From: an uncultured Acidobacteriaceae bacterium
GTDB lineage: Bacteria > Acidobacteriota > Terriglobia > Terriglobales > Acidobacteriaceae
Length of the DNA: 64,000 nt
Reading direction: 5' to 3'
NCBI GenBank assembly: GCA_937879855.1
Contig: CALFMO010000016.1
Span: forward strand, 62,001 to 126,000
Shown: piece by piece, positions 60,982 through 64,000 of the stretch
How positions within the stretch are numbered: position 1 is the first letter of the stretch
Layout: every line of letters starts with the position of its first letter
Translations under genes and position numbers: made by a program
Notes under the pieces: generated by a model
The model's input: the letters and a program-made list of their open reading frames with translations, nothing else
What the model was told of the DNA's origin: nothing
The model's database searches: none

Positions 60982-63620
60982 CGGTGCCAATCACGCTCGC
61001 CCAACACGAAAGGAAGCTCCAAGAGCCAGCTTTGTGTGAACTCTTACCGGTGCGGGATTACCTGGACAACGTGATCGTTCGCACAAATGGCGCCTTCGTT
61101 GCCGGTTATGAGTTGAAGGGCCTGACCTCGTATTTTGCGAGCGACGAGGGTCGTGATCGCGGGAAGTTAATGCTTGAAGCTCTGCTGCGTTCGGTTCCCG
61201 AGCAGAGCATGCGTGTCCAGATCCGATATGAGGTGGTCGAAGACGTAGGGGATTTGCTTGATCAATACACGGCTGGACAGAAGTCTGAACGAGATGAGGC
61301 CATTGAACTCGATCTCAGGCGCGTCGAGAGATGGGCATCGAGAGTTGCCGCAGGTCTCTACATGCGGCCTCTTCTCCATACTTATCTCATATGGGATCCC
61401 GTCCTTCATCGCCGTCTCGCCGGAAAGCCCCTCAAACCGAAAGGCGAGCTGTTCAGCTTGTCCGCAAGGAAGTCGATTGAGCGCTCGCGTCAGGAACACC
61501 AGGATTTGCTGGCGGAGTTTGAAAGCCTGCTGCGTGGGGTGGAGTCGGCGCTCGAAGCAGCGGAACTCGGTGCCCGCCGGCTGAGTGATGAGGAGCTGTT
61601 CCTCGAAGCCAGGCGCGCGCTGAATCCACTGAGCCCAGATCAACGGCCGTATCACCGCGTGGATGGTGAACTTAGATTTAGAAGTGCTCGTGAGCACCTC
61701 ACGGAAGTGAGCATTGTCGATGAAACCGACACGTATTTGAATCTGGGTGGCGTTCTACACGCCTTTGTGAGCTTGAAGGATCTTCCGGACGCGACGTTCC
61801 CTGGCATCTTGAGAGAGCTAATGGCGCTGGATTTTCCGATCGTCTGCAACGTGCAGCTCACGATTCCCGATCAAGCCAAGGTGCTGAAGGGCTACAAAAG
61901 CCGGTTACGCAAGATGCAGGCGGCTCAGAGCGACGCGAATGGTGGTCGGCGGATCAACGTCGAAGCCCAGGTTGCCGAGGCGCAACTGGTCCGCGTGCAG
62001 CAGGACATCATTTCAAGTTCGGTGAAAACAGCGAAGCTCAGCCTGGTGATTGGTACTCGCACTTCACAGCGGGCGGTTACAACAGCCGATCTTGAGCAAG
62101 CGGAGAGAACCCTCGACAACCGGCGGCAACAACTTCTCTATGCGATTGCCCGCATGAACGGCGCGAAAGCTGTAGCGGAGACACTCGCGAAGCGAAGACT
62201 GTTTTTCTGCTCACTTCCGAGCATGGCGGATGCCGACAAGCGCGATCAGGACCTGCTCACCTCAAATGCCGCTGACCTTGTTCCGGTCGAGATGCCGTGG
62301 CGAGGCACGCCGCGTTCGCCTTTGTTCCTGTTGGAGACTCCGTATCGCCAGCTCATTCCGTTCTCCCTGTTTGATCCTGGCCTGAGCGACGCGAACATGC
62401 TGGTTATGGCGAAATCGGGCGGCGGAAAGACCTTCATGGTCCAGCAGTTTCTCTTGATGGCCGCCCGCGACAACCCGCTGATCTCAATCATCGAGCGCGG
62501 CGATTCATATCGGCCTCTGGTCGAACTGATGGGCGGCCGGATGATCACCATGTCGCTCGATACCGACCAGACGATCAATCCCTGGGACCTGCCGGAGGGA
62601 GAGAAGGAGCCGAGCAAGGATCAAGTGGCTTTCCTCAAGAACCTGACCCGGCACATGCTTGGTGAAGGTCGTGCAGAGGATACAGAACTCCTCGATAACC
62701 TGATCACCGAAGCCATCCTGCGGACCTACAAACGAGCGGCTATCAGGCCATCGAATCCCATTCCCACATTTTCCGATCTCCGGGATGAATTGGCTCAGTG
62801 GCGCGACGAGGACAAAAGTGAACGAGTCATGGATGAGGCTCACCTGGCGGCAATCAAGCTGCGTAGCTGGGCCAGTGAAAAAGGGGTATATGCCAAGCTG
62901 TTCGACCGCCCAACGACGATCTCCCTCGATAACCCATGGCTGTTTTTCAACGTGGAGCAACTGAGCGATGATCCGCGCCTTGAAACCGCCATGAGCCTGC
63001 TGATCGCGCATGCGACAGCGCAGCGAGCATCGGGGAAAGCCGGCAAGCGAAGCATCACCGTCCTCGACGAATGCTGGTTCTTGCTGGATTCTCCAGTTCT
63101 CGCCCCAGAAGTAGTTCAGCTTTTTCGCACCGCCCGGAAACGCAACGCCAGCGTTTGGGGCATCAGTCAGACGGCTGAAGACTTTGTCGGAACCGACGCG
63201 AATCCTAGAGTCCACGGCGCCGGCATCGTCAAGAACTCAACCACGAAGATTATTGGCCAACAGCCGGGTGACATGACCGCACTGCGGGCGCACTTGCACT
63301 TGAACGAAACAGCCTTGAACCAGGTCAAGCGCTTCAGCGCTCCGGTCAAAGGCAAGAGCGCCGACGCACTGATTGTTATTGGGGAAAAGGCGGAAACGAC
63401 CCACACGATTCGCATGTCACCTACGCCAGTCGATTACTGGATTATCACGACCTATGCGCGAGAGCGGCTCTACCGGTCCTGGTGGCTCGAACGCAACCGC
63501 GAGTTGCCGAGGATTCAGGCGTATTTGGAGTTGGCAGAGAGATTCCCTGCGGGCCTGGCAGAAGTTGATCCCTTACCGGAGGAAGTATCAGGCGAGGTAG
63601 CGAGAGGAGCGCGCATATGA
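60978..63620 (+). CDS. VirB4/TrbE-type conjugation ATPase
   Basis: This 880-aa ATPase has a GTG start overlapping the VirB3-like stop. The N-terminal domain (about 1-440) is VirB4-like (SFASDEG-like start, then SVPEQSMRVQIRYEVVEDV). The C-terminal P-loop domain has Walker A MAKSGGGKTFMVQQF near residue 480, Walker B RSITVLDECWFLLDSP near 695 and the late KNSTTKIIGQQPGD segment. It powers pilus assembly and substrate transfer at the inner membrane. Full-length and intact. Confidence 0.95.
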   Translation: MTVPITLAQHERKLQEPALCELLPVRDYLDNVIVRTNGAFVAGYELKGLTSYFASDEGRDRGKLMLEALLRSVPEQSMRVQIRYEVVEDVGDLLDQYTAGQKSERDEAIELDLRRVERWASRVAAGLYMRPLLHTYLIWDPVLHRRLAGKPLKPKGELFSLSARKSIERSRQEHQDLLAEFESLLRGVESALEAAELGARRLSDEELFLEARRALNPLSPDQRPYHRVDGELRFRSAREHLTEVSIVDETDTYLNLGGVLHAFVSLKDLPDATFPGILRELMALDFPIVCNVQLTIPDQAKVLKGYKSRLRKMQAAQSDANGGRRINVEAQVAEAQLVRVQQDIISSSVKTAKLSLVIGTRTSQRAVTTADLEQAERTLDNRRQQLLYAIARMNGAKAVAETLAKRRLFFCSLPSMADADKRDQDLLTSNAADLVPVEMPWRGTPRSPLFLLETPYRQLIPFSLFDPGLSDANMLVMAKSGGGKTFMVQQFLLMAARDNPLISIIERGDSYRPLVELMGGRMITMSLDTDQTINPWDLPEGEKEPSKDQVAFLKNLTRHMLGEGRAEDTELLDNLITEAILRTYKRAAIRPSNPIPTFSDLRDELAQWRDEDKSERVMDEAHLAAIKLRSWASEKGVYAKLFDRPTTISLDNPWLFFNVEQLSDDPRLETAMSLLIAHATAQRASGKAGKRSITVLDECWFLLDSPVLAPEVVQLFRTARKRNASVWGISQTAEDFVGTDANPRVHGAGIVKNSTTKIIGQQPGDMTALRAHLHLNETALNQVKRFSAPVKGKSADALIVIGEKAETTHTIRMSPTPVDYWIITTYARERLYRSWWLERNRELPRIQAYLELAERFPAGLAEVDPLPEEVSGEVARGARI

Positions 63621-64000
63621 AACAGCGAGCAATCAAATTTGTTCAAAGCCTCCGTTTTAGAGCCAACCGTAACAAGCGGCGGTTGCTCTTGCTTGTGCTC
63701 GCCGTCTTGTTGGCTCCGCCGGCCGCAAGGGCGGCAGGGATTGGAGACATTCTGACTCTGATTAAGACCATCACGAGCACGATCCAGGGAGCGATCGGAG
63801 GGGCGCTGGGCGGGATTCAGTCGCTCCAAAACATTGTCAACAATTTTCAACAACAGATTATCTGGCCGCTGGACCAGCTCAACCAGGCCAGAGCGTTTGT
63901 CACTTCGACCCGAGCGCAATACGGCGGGCTGATGTTCCAGATCCAGGCGATCAAGAACAACAGCGCTACGCTCACAAACCCATCGCGGCTGGAATCGCTA
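63617..64000 (+). CDS. VirB5/TrbJ-like secreted protein, 5' part
   Basis: A frame starts at an ATG overlapping the virB4 stop as ATGA and stays open to the window edge (128 codons). A basic N-terminus and hydrophobic core (RRLLLLVLAVLLAPPAARA) form a signal peptide, followed by a low-complexity helical stretch (IQGAIGGALGGIQSLQNIV). Its position after virB4 and its signal peptide fit a TrbJ/VirB5 minor pilus subunit. The rest lies outside the window. Confidence 0.7.
   Translation, partial: MKQRAIKFVQSLRFRANRNKRRLLLLVLAVLLAPPAARAAGIGDILTLIKTITSTIQGAIGGALGGIQSLQNIVNNFQQQIIWPLDQLNQARAFVTSTRAQYGGLMFQIQAIKNNSATLTNPSRLESL

Larger units (their letters stand above)
46247..64000. mobile_element. Integrative (probably conjugative) element in tRNA-Leu, left part
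   Basis: The left end is the tRNA-Leu/integrase junction. Contents are an integrase, an AlpA-like excisionase, an AbiE toxin-antitoxin pair, two blocks of type IV secretion genes, an XRE/ImmA pair and a ubiquitin-like conjugation operon. No relaxase, VirD4 coupling protein or second attachment site is visible, so the element continues beyond the right edge. The crossover coordinate is inferred from where the integrase frame enters the anticodon loop. Confidence 0.85.

Overview
The window looks like a chromosome segment of an Acidobacteriota member (Terriglobia-like). This is inferred from the gene families, not from a marker gene. It has two very large Oar-type TonB-dependent receptors with a carboxypeptidase-regulatory domain, a TPR/ASPIC-UnbV pair, sulfatase-fold/TPR fusions, many Tat signals, and small GC-rich intergenic hairpin repeats.

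Region 1 (1-12.5 kb) resembles a carbohydrate-utilisation locus. A LacI regulator is divergent from an Oar-type receptor, followed by a secreted TPR protein, a Tat-exported alkaline-phosphatase-fold protein, an unrecognised partner, a Tat-exported GH2 glycosidase and a PEGA protein. Region 2 (12.6-23.6 kb) is an aromatic acyl-CoA cluster. A TetR regulator has a perfect palindromic operator and a CRP-like site. Behind it lie a crotonase, a BoxB-like di-iron oxygenase, a dienoyl-CoA-hydratase-like crotonase, a rhodanese, a three-subunit molybdenum hydroxylase whose FAD subunit carries the extra [4Fe-4S] cysteine set of 4-hydroxybenzoyl-CoA reductase, an amidohydrolase and citrate synthase. Region 3 (23.7-30.1 kb) is housekeeping: cysteine desulfurase, MnmA, a FUSC-type membrane protein, a TlpA-like thioredoxin, DUF948/YtxH-type envelope proteins and SecG. 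Region 4 (30.3-46.1 kb) encodes export and envelope functions: TPR plus ASPIC/UnbV protein, a second Oar-type receptor preceded by a CRP-like site, a TPR protein, three sulfatase-fold/TPR fusions with Thr where sulfatases have Cys/Ser, and a phosphodiesterase-family protein.

Region 5 (about 46.25 kb to the right edge) is the left part of an integrative, probably conjugative, element in a tRNA-Leu(GAG) gene. The integrase reading frame ends inside the tRNA anticodon loop. Next come an AlpA-like excisionase, an AbiE toxin-antitoxin pair with two inverted-repeat operators, a MoxR-like ATPase, and type IV secretion genes (transglycosylase, VirB9-like, VirB10, VirB2-like, VirB3-like, VirB4, VirB5/TrbJ-like) in two blocks. 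Between the blocks sit an XRE/ImmA regulator-protease pair and, divergent from it, a compact five-gene ubiquitin-like conjugation operon: small Cys/His protein, ubiquitin-like modifier, E2-like protein, JAMM peptidase and E1-like enzyme, with overlapping or closely spaced genes. This operon is the most interesting content of the window. It is plausibly a defence or conflict module carried by the element. No relaxase or VirD4 is seen, so the element continues past the right edge.
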